Shown here: positions 1-8,436 of the stretch, piece after piece
Layout of the letters: each line of letters begins with the position of its first letter
Numbering within the stretch: position 1 is the stretch's first letter
Assembly (NCBI GenBank): GCA_028641055.1
Contig: CM054058.1
Location: forward strand, 82,502,020 to 82,566,019
Direction: 5' to 3'
From: Alopecurus myosuroides
Lineage: Eukaryota > Streptophyta > Magnoliopsida > Poales > Poaceae
DNA: 64,000 bases
Program-made: the position numbers and the translations under genes
The notes under the pieces: generated by a model
The model's database searches: none
Told to the model about the DNA's origin: nothing
What the model saw: the letters and a program-made list of their open reading frames with translations, nothing else

Positions 1-241
1 CAAAAATTTATCGACGTGGACGCGGCGCAGTGCTCGGGCCGCGGGAACTTTGTCCACGGTTTGTAATAAAACTCAGGGCAAAAGGTCCTCACGTGTCGGC
101 GTCGCATCGCGTGTCCAATTGGGACTAAATTCCCATGGGATTTTGGGGTTTCAAGGTTTAGGGTTTTGTTATGGTTTTCACGGTACTACGTAATTAGTGT
201 AGCGTTGATGCATACATATAATATAATATATCCTACAAACA

Positions 242-311
<70 letters not shown>

Positions 312-423
312 AATATTGTATTACATTGCACCTCTTCGACAATTAGAAACCGTCCTACATCGCTCTCCGTCCTCTCTATCGTCGCGGGTATCACAAGAAA
401 TCTATGGTGCGTTGAAGCTAGAT
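1..423. other. Sequence 3' of the CACTA E gene, no gene seen
   Basis: This stretch lies downstream of the TNPA-like stop codon (minus strand) and probably belongs to the 3' side of CACTA E. It holds a long TA dinucleotide run. I see no terminal CACTA motif, so the left end of E is probably outside the window. Confidence 0.4.
246..309. repeat. (TA)n microsatellite
   Basis: An uninterrupted TA run of about 64 bases. An open frame that reads through it as alternating Tyr and Ile is an artefact. Confidence 0.97.
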
Positions 424-761
424 CTAATGTTCTTGGTAGTTGAATTCTCCCCTTAGAGGTATGACATGCTCTAACAAAAATCCGACCAACTCCTCTTGAA
501 TTCCTCGTATGCGGTTCTATGGTAGAAGCTTCTCCCGCATCTTTTGCATCTTTAAAGAAGGAGAATAAAATGCATATTTGAGTGGTGTGTGTACAAATGA
601 ATGAAAGTCAACACAATTTCTGTTAATAGAATAAAACCGTGAATACTTTTTACGTACCTCCATTTGTCTTACATCCTTGCGCCGCTTACTGGTCGTCATA
701 CGAATGTACTACAAATAAAGTATCCACATAAGTTTGTTCCTTTTTCCTGCCTCAAGCACTT
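424..761 (-). pseudogene. CACTA E TNPA-like gene, last exons with Ulp1 catalytic-Cys region
   Basis: These are the C-terminal exons of a CACTA gene with a Ulp1-type (C48-like) domain. The exon at about 658-761 encodes RQEKGTNLCGYFIC, matching the block around the nucleophilic Cys in plant CACTA Ulp1-like proteins. A frameshift follows, and then MTTSKRRKDVRQMEV, which ends at a GTACGT donor. The last exon (about 424-549) reads KMREKLLP, stop, then IQEELVGFLLEHVI, and ends at the TAG at 424-426. The frameshift and in-frame stop make it a pseudogene. The upstream part of the same gene lies at 29640-32410, displaced by a GH1 gene fragment and retrotransposon B. Confidence 0.6.
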
Positions 762-1160
762 TACGAGAATATAATTCAATCAAATAATAGTCAAGCATGA
801 TAATGATATTCAAACAAGAATCAAAGAGATGCGCGAGCATAGCTAATATCGGAGACAAGTAACCGCGAATGAGCTGGGAGCCCATTTGCGCTATACATGT
901 GGCGGGTTTGGGCTGGCGATGGCGTGCTCTTTTCTTTCGGATTGGGCCAGTTGCTCTATGCTGGTTGGATGCGGCAAATAAAACCAACGTATCACGTCTT
1001 CTCTCCTGGTCTTGCTCGTCAACCCTAGCAGCCACACATCACGCGCCCCACGGCCTTGCCCTCCCGCTCCTTCGCCTCGGCATTCCCTCCGCCGCATCCT
1101 CACCTTCCCTCTCCTTAGCCTCTTCCTCTCCGCCGCCGTGGCCTTGTTGTCCACCACATC
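762..1160. other. Intron or captured host sequence next to retrotransposon B
   Basis: No complete gene is seen. The right half (about 960-1160) is GC-rich on the plus strand and looks like the leader of a plant gene: an AT-rich stretch (GCAAATAAAACC), then CT-rich sequence. It resumes at 29020 once B and its target duplication are removed, where it leads into GH1 exons. I infer that 960-1160 and 29025-29598 were one captured block. Bases 1156-1160 (ACATC) are the left copy of B's target-site duplication. Confidence 0.3.
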
Positions 1161-1637
1161 CGTCGTGGGATAATCACGGCAGACGTTACCGGGGGTAACT
1201 GATCTTGGGGCAAGACGACACAGACGTTTGGGAGAGGGTTTAGCTCAGAGGAAAGCATGATGGAACTCGATCTGGTAGCCGGCAATCAAGTCGCCGAGTC
1301 TCTGATCTCAAGTTATTAACTCAGCTCTCGTGTTACACTGGATACTCGATACCAAACGATATTGCTAGGGTTCTTAGATCTCCCTCAACTAATCCTAGGG
1401 GTCGGTTTATAAAGCACCCGTACCCCCTGGCTTGTTCTCCAAGGCGCACCCTGGATCCTACCCGGACACCACATACAAACCCTAACTTTCCTTTACCATA
1501 ACCCACAATCCGGGTTACGAGACCTACAAACTTGGGCCTTCCAGAAGTTTCTTCATCCTTAGCCGGATCTTGTGCAGCGTCCTTTGGGCCGGGTTATACC
1601 TTGGAGTTGTCTAACCCGGGTTATTATCCCTCCATCA
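1161..1637 (-). repeat. 3' LTR of retrotransposon B
   Basis: 477 bp, nearly identical to 28544-29019. On the minus strand it runs from TGATGG to CGACG; the last base of the expected CA end is mutated (first plus-strand base C instead of T). The purine-rich tract next to it (minus strand, about 1638-1655, reading CTATTCTGGGGACTAC) fits a polypurine primer. Confidence 0.95.
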
Positions 1638-2019
1638 GTAGTCCCCAGAATAGCTTGGGCTTCACAGATCCTTCCTTGAAGCGCTTGCTATTCCCTGCAA
1701 AAACATCAGATGCACGAATGCATGAAGGCCGGGTTAAAGCGCTCTGATAAATAGCTAGGCCCAACTCCACGGTGGCCATATAGTAACCCGGCTTCTCTCC
1801 AAATACTTAGCTTTTCGGGTCTAAGCCCTGATAAAAATGTCAAGATCCTGTACTTTACTCGATAATTGATCTTGATATTATGAAGAATATCTCCTTCCAA
1901 TTTCTGTCCAGATACCTCGCCCAATATTTAAAGCGTATCTCGCAAAACTTAAACAGATAGCCGTTACTCCGTAACTTCCGGCTCCCACCCGTTGAACTGG
2001 GCTTATCCACTCACGCTAT

Positions 2020-2026
2020 TATAAAT
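2020..2026 (+). promoter_or_regulatory. TATA box of the antisense gene in B
   Basis: TATAAAT lies about 380 bp inside the 3' LTR and upstream of the plus-strand gene. Element A has CTATAAATAAG at the same relative place (19981-19989, minus strand), also about 377 bp from its LTR. The shared position supports a dedicated promoter, although A and B are close relatives. Confidence 0.6.
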
Positions 2027-2826
2027 TGGCTCTTAGGAGTAACCCTAACCCCAACAGCTCATTTCCCCCCATTCTTCTTCCTTCCTTCCTCAGTGCTCTA
2101 GCTCACAGAGTGCCACCACGGAAGCCTCGCGTGCATCACCGGAGCCCATCTGCCGTCGGCTACGCTCCGCCACGGTGCGCTCTGCACCACCGCCCAGATC
2201 CGCCGCCGGTCCCCCGACCTGCCCGCCGGGAATCGCAAAGGGGCACCAGGCTTGTGCCATTTGCCTCCGTCGAGCTTCACTGCAATCCCCTCCAGTAAAC
2301 CTCTCTCATCCATTAACTAGCCTCCGCAATTTCTTGATTTTATCCAGATTAGATCTAAGTCAACCCGCCGGTCCTTTTCCTGGTCACGCCGAATCAAGTT
2401 GCTCGTATTCATTCTAGCTCATCCAATAAATTGGATATAGACTTTATTTCACTTTCCTACCACCCATAGTCGTTAATTTTACCACAAATCTAGAAACGGA
2501 ATCTCCAATCTGGGCTCGGGCCGCCCAAATTTTCCGCCCTTGTTTCCGTCACCCGGAAAATCTTCCCTTTTCTGGTTCTTTTTATTCGCAATAGGTACCT
2601 GTGCAACCATCCATCGCCCGCAAAGGCTCTTTCAATGCATAGACCTCCATAACTTTTATTATGATGCTTGATACCCGGATAGTTTGAACCTTACTCTGCA
2701 GATTGATACACGGATAGTTTGCAACTTCCATGTTGTCTCGATATCACTTGCCAATACTCAGACAACTCATGGCTTCCGAGTCTTATTCCTTGTATCCTTC
2801 TACCTCGTGCTTTGCAGGTCAATCAC
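2027..2826 (+). other. 5' leader exon and intron of the B antisense gene
   Basis: A transcript starting near the TATA box would carry a leader exon ending at about 2293 (CTCCA/GTAAACC). An intron would then end at TTTGCAG (2811-2817), nine bases before the ATG. In A the matching donor is CTCCG/GTAAGCC at 19714. The leader has open frames, but none starts in a convincing context, so I treat it as untranslated. Confidence 0.45.
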
Positions 2827-3029
2827 ATGGCTCCCAAGAAGCAGGGGAAAACACCGGCCAAGGCCAAGACCACCAGCTCCATATCCGCCAATTGGGCGCG
2901 ATCCACGGTTACGAAGGCCAAGTTAGAAGAACTGGCCGAGTTAGGGGTTCTACCCCCTCAAAAGGAAATCCACTGGAGGGTGCCGGGCAACGAGACCCGG
3001 CCTACACCGGCGAAGGATGAGGTAATATG
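2827..3029 (+). pseudogene. Antisense gene of B, first coding exon, 5' part (split by A)
   Basis: The ATG at 2827 opens the antisense protein: MAPKKQGKTPAKAK, a basic start, then SISANWARSTVTKAKLEELA. After 67 codons the exon is cut by element A, whose target duplication ATATG occupies 3025-3029 and 20846-20850. The reading frame resumes at 20851 with CFVEHVTRGF, so apart from the insertion the exon is open. The start is supported by a splice acceptor just upstream and by the same MAPKKQGKTPTKAK start in element A. The rest of the gene is described at 20851-23862. Confidence 0.85.
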
Positions 3030-3509
3030 TGATGGGGGGATGATAACCCGGTAGGCCAAACTCCAAGGAGTAACCCGGCCCAAAGGACGGTGCGCAGGAT
3101 CCGGCTAAGGATAAGGAAACTTGTGGAAGGCCCAAGCTTGTAGGCCCAGTAACCCGGATTGTGGGTTACTGTAAAGGAAAGTTAGGGTTTGTGCGCTGTG
3201 TCCGGGTAGGATCCAGGATGCGCCTTGGAGAATAAGCCAGGGGGTACGGGTGCTTTATAAACCGACCCCCAGGTCTAGTTTAGACAGAGATCTAAGAACC
3301 CTAGCAATATCGCTTGATATCGAGCATCTAGTGTAATCCCAGAGTTGAGTTGTTATATCAAGATCGGAGACTCGGCGACTTCGAAGTCCGGCTACCAGAT
3401 CGAATTGCACCATGTTTTCCTCTGAGCTAAACCCTCTCCCAAACGCCTGTGTCGTCTTGCCCCAAGATCAGTTACCCCCGGTAACGTCTGCCGTGATTAT
3501 CCCACGACA
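3030..3509 (+). repeat. 5' LTR of retrotransposon A
   Basis: 480 bp, TGATGG...CGACA. A TATA box (TATAAA at 3256-3261) follows GTGCT and probably drives the sense transcript. The same box is at 20592-20597 in the other LTR and, on the minus strand, at 28789-28794 in B. Confidence 0.97.
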
Positions 3510-3511
3510 GT

Positions 3512-3529
3512 TGGCGCCCACCGTGGGGC
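3512..3529 (+). promoter_or_regulatory. Primer-binding site of A
   Basis: TGGCGCCCACCGTGGGGC starts two bases after the LTR and begins with TGG, the complement of a tRNA CCA end. B has the identical site at 28524-28541 (minus) and C a variant at 60267-60284. I do not assign the tRNA. Confidence 0.75.
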
Positions 3530-3573
3530 CTGCGTCCAAAGGTGTTTACATCACGGGAGAAGCTCGGAAGAGC

Positions 3574-6500
3574 ATGGAGAATCTTGTCGTCGGCGAAATC
3601 TACATCGACCACAAAGGAGAAAAGATGGTGGACGATTCCGGCTGGGGGCCAGAGTCGAATCACCTCGAATCCGGATCCGTCGTGACAATCGGCCGGATCA
3701 GCGTCTTCATTGGTATGGTATGTACTTCCAATTCGATCCCTGACAATATTGGATCTGATTCTGTGCCAGGAGAAGCCACTTCTATCCGATCGGATGATGA
3801 AGAATCGACTGGAACGACACATCCGGCAGAAGAACCCATCGCGGAGTGGGAACAGCCGGAGGAGCCGGCATGGACCCCGCGCGACCGGGTCGAAAGAGAA
3901 GATGATACCGGGTCTATCCTGGATCTGCTGGAAAACCGGTATGAGGAGGAGAACGGCGAGGAAGAACAGCATGAATTTACAGCGGGTATCGTACGCCGAG
4001 TTGCAGTCTATGCGGCTCCCGCGGCCAATCTCAACCAAGGAAACGCAACCGCGGCATCAGTCGGGGCGGCTCAGGCAGTGGCCCAGCAGCAGGGCGCGGC
4101 TAACGGAGACCCGGTTTTGGCCCGGGTTGATGGAGAGTCGGCATCAGTAACCAGCCGAGCAGCGGATGAGGAGTTGCATGCAAATACGTTCGGATTCCTG
4201 GGAAACCGGACACCAGGGGCGGGTCCTTCGAACCCGCGCCACCCGGCCTTATTCGATAATAATCTGATTCTAGACCCCACGGTTCTTGCAACGGTTATCA
4301 CTCCGGAAAACGCAGCGGAACGTGTCAGGGATCTGGATGTGGCTCGCCGTGCTCTGGAACAGCAAAGAAGGCAGGTAGAGGCAGAAAGGCAAGGGATGGC
4401 CACGCGGCAGCGTGAGCTGGATGCGCTGGAAACTCGGCTCCGAGAGGAAACGTCTAGAGTACATCAAAGGCATCAAACCAGGTTACCAGCAACGGGCGGG
4501 GTCATTAATCCGGCTAATTTATTTGTCACACCTCAGGATCAGCCGATACCAGTGGCGAACCAGGGAACCGCACCCCAACCGGCGACAGCAGGGACACATC
4601 CGGCAAATGAACGGGCCGGGTTACCCCCACCACAGACTAGAGTCACAACTAGCAACGATCTACCACCACCGCCACCATCACGATTCCGCACACCAGCCGG
4701 TCACTACAATAACCCCATGGACAATGTGTATGCGGCGACACTCGCGTTAAATCAAATCCCTGTGGGAGAGTCGCCCCATGCAGAGAAGACCCGGCAAGCC
4801 ATCGATCTGTTGCACACTGCGGTGGCACAGCAAGCCAATTATCCGGATCATAGAAGCGGTATGCACGGGACGCCATACGTCAGTCAACAGCAAGGGAATA
4901 TCCAAACAAGTTCAGCACGGCGGAGGGAAGAGCAGCAGCAAATGCCGCCTCCTCCCCGCGTTCAGGCAGCATCAGCAGCACAGGCTGTCGTGGACAGTTC
5001 CAGAGCCCGGAGGGCCGCGGCCGGGTCTGCAGCGCATGGACTTCCCGCAGCATCGCGCCCAGCCGCGCCCCCCGCGGTATCACACGTTTCTAGAGCAAGA
5101 CCGGCCTCAACCGTTCTTGCGGGACCCAAGTGTCTCTCGGACAATATCAGAGCTGAACCTTACCCGGAAAAATTCAAAGAGCCAGAGAAAGTAGTGAATT
5201 ATGAGCCAACTATGGATCCAGAAACATGGCTAAGCAGTTATGAGATGGCAATGTCGATTCGCAACGCGTCCGAGAACCTCCAAGCCAAGTTCATGTACTT
5301 GATGATGTCAGAAGGAGCAGCAAAGTTGTGGTTCACCAATTTGCCGGAAGGATCGATCAAGTCCTGGGAGGAATTGAAGACCGCGTTTGTCAAGCACTTT
5401 CATGGGACCTGCAGGAAATTGTTCACTATTGATGATCTAGAGCGATGCGTCCAGAAGAAGGGAGAATCGGCGCGCAGTTGGGTGCGCCGGGTTATGGAGA
5501 TACTTCACTCGTCCACGGATATTCAGCCCAAGGATGCACTACAGGCCATGGCAAAAACATGCAAGTATATACCTATAGTGCAAAAGTTAACTCGCATGAA
5601 GTCTAGTCGAAATGCGTCGGAAGTTACAATGGGAGAATTGATGGATGCGTGCAACAAACACGCCGCGACAGATACTACAGAAGAAGAAGTCGATGACAGG
5701 AAGGTAAAAGCAAACACAAGTAATAACGGAAGAACCGACAATGGATCAGCACCGGGTAATAACGGAAATAGCCAGAACAAGCGCCCGTTTGAAGGAGGCT
5801 CCGAGTTTGTCGCCAACACAGAAGCCGGGTCTTTGAGGCCCAGAGCAGAAGGAAATTTCAACGGAGGTAATCACAATGGAGGAAACTATCAAGGACCGCC
5901 AAGGCCGGGTAACAATTGGGACATATTCAGGATGACATGCCCGAAGCACAGCAGGAACGGCAGGCCAGCTAACCACTCCCTGGAACAGTGCGCCGACTTA
6001 CAAAGATGGAAAAATGAGGAAGTGAACAGAGCTATGCGAGGTGCAGGACGGGGAGGAGGACCGGGTCCAGGGGCAAACCCGGGCAACGGCCCACCCCCAG
6101 CTGGTAACCCGGCGGCTGGAAATCAAGGTAATAACCAAGGGGGGGCAGGAGGTTTCCAGGCTAACCCCAAACAATTGGGTCAATATCATGTGCATACCAC
6201 AGGAGGCTCTAACAAGGACAAAAAGATACTGAAGCAAGCGGTCAACTCAGTTTCGTCAGCTGTCCCGAGATACTTGAGATGGTCAGAACAGGAGGTAACA
6301 TGGAGCAGAAGGGATCACCCAGAAAGAATGGAGCACCCAGGAGTCTTGGCATTAGTAGTCGCACCACAGGTCAATGGGTATGAGCTGAAAAAGGTTTTGA
6401 TGGATGGTGGAAGCAGTATCAATATACTGTATTGGGAAACCTTCCTACGCATGGGCCTCAAGGAGTCTCAGCTACAAAAAAGCTCAACCGTTTTTCATGG

Positions 6501-7113
6501 GATAGTGCCAGGTCATTCAGCGTGCCCCGAGGGAAAAATCGCATTGGAAGTAGCCTTTGGGGAGTCAAAGGATAACTATCGAGTTGAGTGGCTTACCTTT
6601 GAGGTAGTCAAATTGCGCAGCCCTTATCACGCGTTATTTGGAAGGCCGGCTTACGCCAAATTCATGGCTAGGCCGTGTTACGTGTATCTACAGCTAAAAA
6701 TCCCGGGTCCCAAGAAGACCATTACCATACATGGAAATCGAGACATAGCAGCCGAATGCGATGAGGGAGACGCAGCAATGGCCGAGCAGGCATGTAGAAA
6801 AGAAGAACTCAAGCACTACCGGTCTCAAGCAGACCCGGAGGACAGAACCACATCAAAAAAGCCGAGTACTGAAGGCGAAAGAGCAAAATCCAAGGTAGCA
6901 CAAGATGCTAAAATGGTGGCTTTTATCGAGGATGACTCCTCCAAGCAATCCGCCATAAAAGAAGAAGCTGCACGGCCGCTCACAACCAGCCACGTCATGG
7001 AAACACCCCACCCGGGTTGGCTAGTAAACCCGGTACTCGTCATGAAAAAATCCAACATGTGGAGAATGTGCATCGGTCACGCCAGTCCGGGACCGGTGTC
7101 CATGAAGAACTAA
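3574..7113 (+). CDS. Gag-protease polyprotein of A, ending in an RT stub
   Basis: The long open frame begins inside the LTR at 3412, but the primer site lies within that part, so I take the first ATG after it (MENLVVGEIY at 3574), giving 1,179 codons. After an acidic, Pro/Gln-rich N-terminus comes a coiled coil (about 4320-4450). The retrotransposon gag domain follows (about 5215-5420, around ETWLSSYEMAM and EELKTAFVKHF). Next are a zinc-knuckle-like CPKHSRNGRPANHSLEQC at 5938-5991, a Gly/Asn-rich linker, and an aspartic protease with MDGGSSINILY near 6400. The frame ends just after the start of RT (HPGWLVNPVLVMKKSN, then WRMCI) in a short foreign tail and a stop. RT core, RNase H and integrase are missing. 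It is fully open, unlike the B copy. It would form virus-like particles for its RNA if expressed. Confidence 0.9.
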   Translation: MENLVVGEIYIDHKGEKMVDDSGWGPESNHLESGSVVTIGRISVFIGMVCTSNSIPDNIGSDSVPGEATSIRSDDEESTGTTHPAEEPIAEWEQPEEPAWTPRDRVEREDDTGSILDLLENRYEEENGEEEQHEFTAGIVRRVAVYAAPAANLNQGNATAASVGAAQAVAQQQGAANGDPVLARVDGESASVTSRAADEELHANTFGFLGNRTPGAGPSNPRHPALFDNNLILDPTVLATVITPENAAERVRDLDVARRALEQQRRQVEAERQGMATRQRELDALETRLREETSRVHQRHQTRLPATGGVINPANLFVTPQDQPIPVANQGTAPQPATAGTHPANERAGLPPPQTRVTTSNDLPPPPPSRFRTPAGHYNNPMDNVYAATLALNQIPVGESPHAEKTRQAIDLLHTAVAQQANYPDHRSGMHGTPYVSQQQGNIQTSSARRREEQQQMPPPPRVQAASAAQAVVDSSRARRAAAGSAAHGLPAASRPAAPPAVSHVSRARPASTVLAGPKCLSDNIRAEPYPEKFKEPEKVVNYEPTMDPETWLSSYEMAMSIRNASENLQAKFMYLMMSEGAAKLWFTNLPEGSIKSWEELKTAFVKHFHGTCRKLFTIDDLERCVQKKGESARSWVRRVMEILHSSTDIQPKDALQAMAKTCKYIPIVQKLTRMKSSRNASEVTMGELMDACNKHAATDTTEEEVDDRKVKANTSNNGRTDNGSAPGNNGNSQNKRPFEGGSEFVANTEAGSLRPRAEGNFNGGNHNGGNYQGPPRPGNNWDIFRMTCPKHSRNGRPANHSLEQCADLQRWKNEEVNRAMRGAGRGGGPGPGANPGNGPPPAGNPAAGNQGNNQGGAGGFQANPKQLGQYHVHTTGGSNKDKKILKQAVNSVSSAVPRYLRWSEQEVTWSRRDHPERMEHPGVLALVVAPQVNGYELKKVLMDGGSSINILYWETFLRMGLKESQLQKSSTVFHGIVPGHSACPEGKIALEVAFGESKDNYRVEWLTFEVVKLRSPYHALFGRPAYAKFMARPCYVYLQLKIPGPKKTITIHGNRDIAAECDEGDAAMAEQACRKEELKHYRSQADPEDRTTSKKPSTEGERAKSKVAQDAKMVAFIEDDSSKQSAIKEEAARPLTTSHVMETPHPGWLVNPVLVMKKSNMWRMCIGHASPGPVSMKN

Positions 7114-7984
7114 ACAATGTAACGGGCAGCAGGTTTCAGACGCGCTCTTTTCCTACCCAGGGTACCTGAGGGGACTGGAAGGTTTTTAATGAGGCGGCCT
7201 GCTGATCCAAACTTTCTCGCATCAATAAAGAGATGGTTATCAAGTCCTATTTCATTACAGCCCAATTACAAGTAAGTAGTATCCATGTGACATCAATATT
7301 TCAGTATCATTAAGAACATTGAGTATATATAGGTCTCGGGGGCTGGTTGCTCAAGTAGCCCAGCCACAAACCCAAAAAACCCGGCCTTGATGCCTATGAG
7401 TTATAAGGGCCGATTATTCGCAAACGAGTACGGCTGCAATCTTATAACTGGACAAAGGAGCCAAATTTTCTTGACTTTTCTTACTTAAGCTCGATGTGAC
7501 TCGCACTAAAGTGGCATGATTCGTTCGCTTACGATTACAATCAGCCATGAAGCCCAATGGGACTTGCCTGACCCTGTTTTCGTATAGATGTAACAACATG
7601 GTATCCACGCGAAAGCCGGCTTACAGTACAAGATAGTCAAAAGGGTCATCTAAACCACAAGTTTATGCAGAGTACAAGGCTAATAGCCGGAAACTCAACA
7701 ACTATCAAGCATAACTTCAGTACCTACACGGAATGGCTTTAGGTTTTCGATTCGGTAAAAAACAATTTGTTCTCTGAGAAAGACCACACCCCCATGACTC
7801 GGACTTTGGGTCATGGGGACTGGGGACTTCGTAACAGAAACAAACTACTTGGCTATCGAAGTTCGAAAGACCCTACCATCCGAGTCTTGGGGACTTAAAG
7901 AAAAGTCCACTTATCAAAGCCCCTGGCACTCGGAAAACCGAGTCTTACGAAGGGAGCCAAAAAGAGAAACGGATATCGAGAACA
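7114..7984. other. Spacer between gag-pro and the antisense gene of A, left of CACTA F
   Basis: This is non-coding on the sense strand. Soon after the stop codon it resembles the region that normally follows integrase in related elements (GAGGCGGCCTGCTGATCC, then AATAAAG), so the deletion that removed pol probably runs from early RT to the end of integrase. It contains a short minus-strand ORF described separately. Confidence 0.5.
7414..7608 (-). CDS. Small conserved ORF in A spacer, 64 aa, unknown
   Basis: A 64-codon frame starting MDTMLLHLYENRVRQVPLGF lies 3' of the antisense gene on the same strand. B has it at 24428-24622 with only about three amino-acid differences. A and B are close relatives and their DNA is also similar here, so this is not proof of coding. 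No domain recognised. Confidence 0.25.
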   Translation of the reverse strand: MDTMLLHLYENRVRQVPLGFMADCNRKRTNHATLVRVTSSLSKKSQENLAPLSSYKIAAVLVCE

Positions 7985-8006
7985 CACTAGTAGGGAAAAG
8001 GCTACC

Positions 8007-8240
8007 GCAGGCGAACCAATTTAGCCTACCGCAGGCGAATGTATGTTCGCCTGGGACCACCTCGCCAGCGGTAATGACTTACCGCAGGCGAACAACCTAA
8101 TGCGCCTGGGGTATCTTGACATACCCCAGGCGAACAAGCGTTGTGCGCCTGGGGTAAGCCTATTACCTGAGGCGAACAAGCGCTGTGCGCCTGGGGTACA
8201 TGTTCGCCTGGGGTATGATTCCCTATTCGCCTGGGGTATG
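8007..8240. repeat. Left subterminal repeats of CACTA F
   Basis: A dense array of 10-13-bp motifs of the type TACCGCAGGCGAA / TTCGCCTGGGGTA in both orientations. In En/Spm elements such motifs bind the TNPA-type protein; here that role is inferred. A frame that is open across the array is not a gene. Confidence 0.9.
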
Positions 8241-8436
8241 GTTTTGCTGTGTCAAAAAATAAAAGAAACGAAAATAACAGAATTACAGCAAATTGACAGT
8301 AATAAATATGAAAATGACAGCAAAATAACAGAAATATTTCGATCATCACCAAATAGTCTCGAAACGAATAGTTTAGTTACAAGCATAGTTCAAACACTAG
8401 GAGTACATAGTCCAAACAAATCGATAGTTTAGTTAT

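Noticed and set aside
166..456. Plus-strand open frame through the TA run
   Set aside because: Made of alternating Ile/Tyr from a microsatellite; no domain and no codon bias.
1009..1160. Signal-peptide-like frame (FPLLSLFLSAAVALL) as a gene start
   Set aside because: No start codon upstream and no link in frame to the GH1 exons; left as captured sequence.
3412..3573. Gag start at the ATG inside the A LTR
   Set aside because: The frame is open there, but it would include the end of the LTR and the primer site; the first ATG after the primer site (3574) is the better start.
8043..8432. Open frame across the left subterminal repeats of F
   Set aside because: It reads repeat motifs as protein; the mirrored frame on the other strand is also open.
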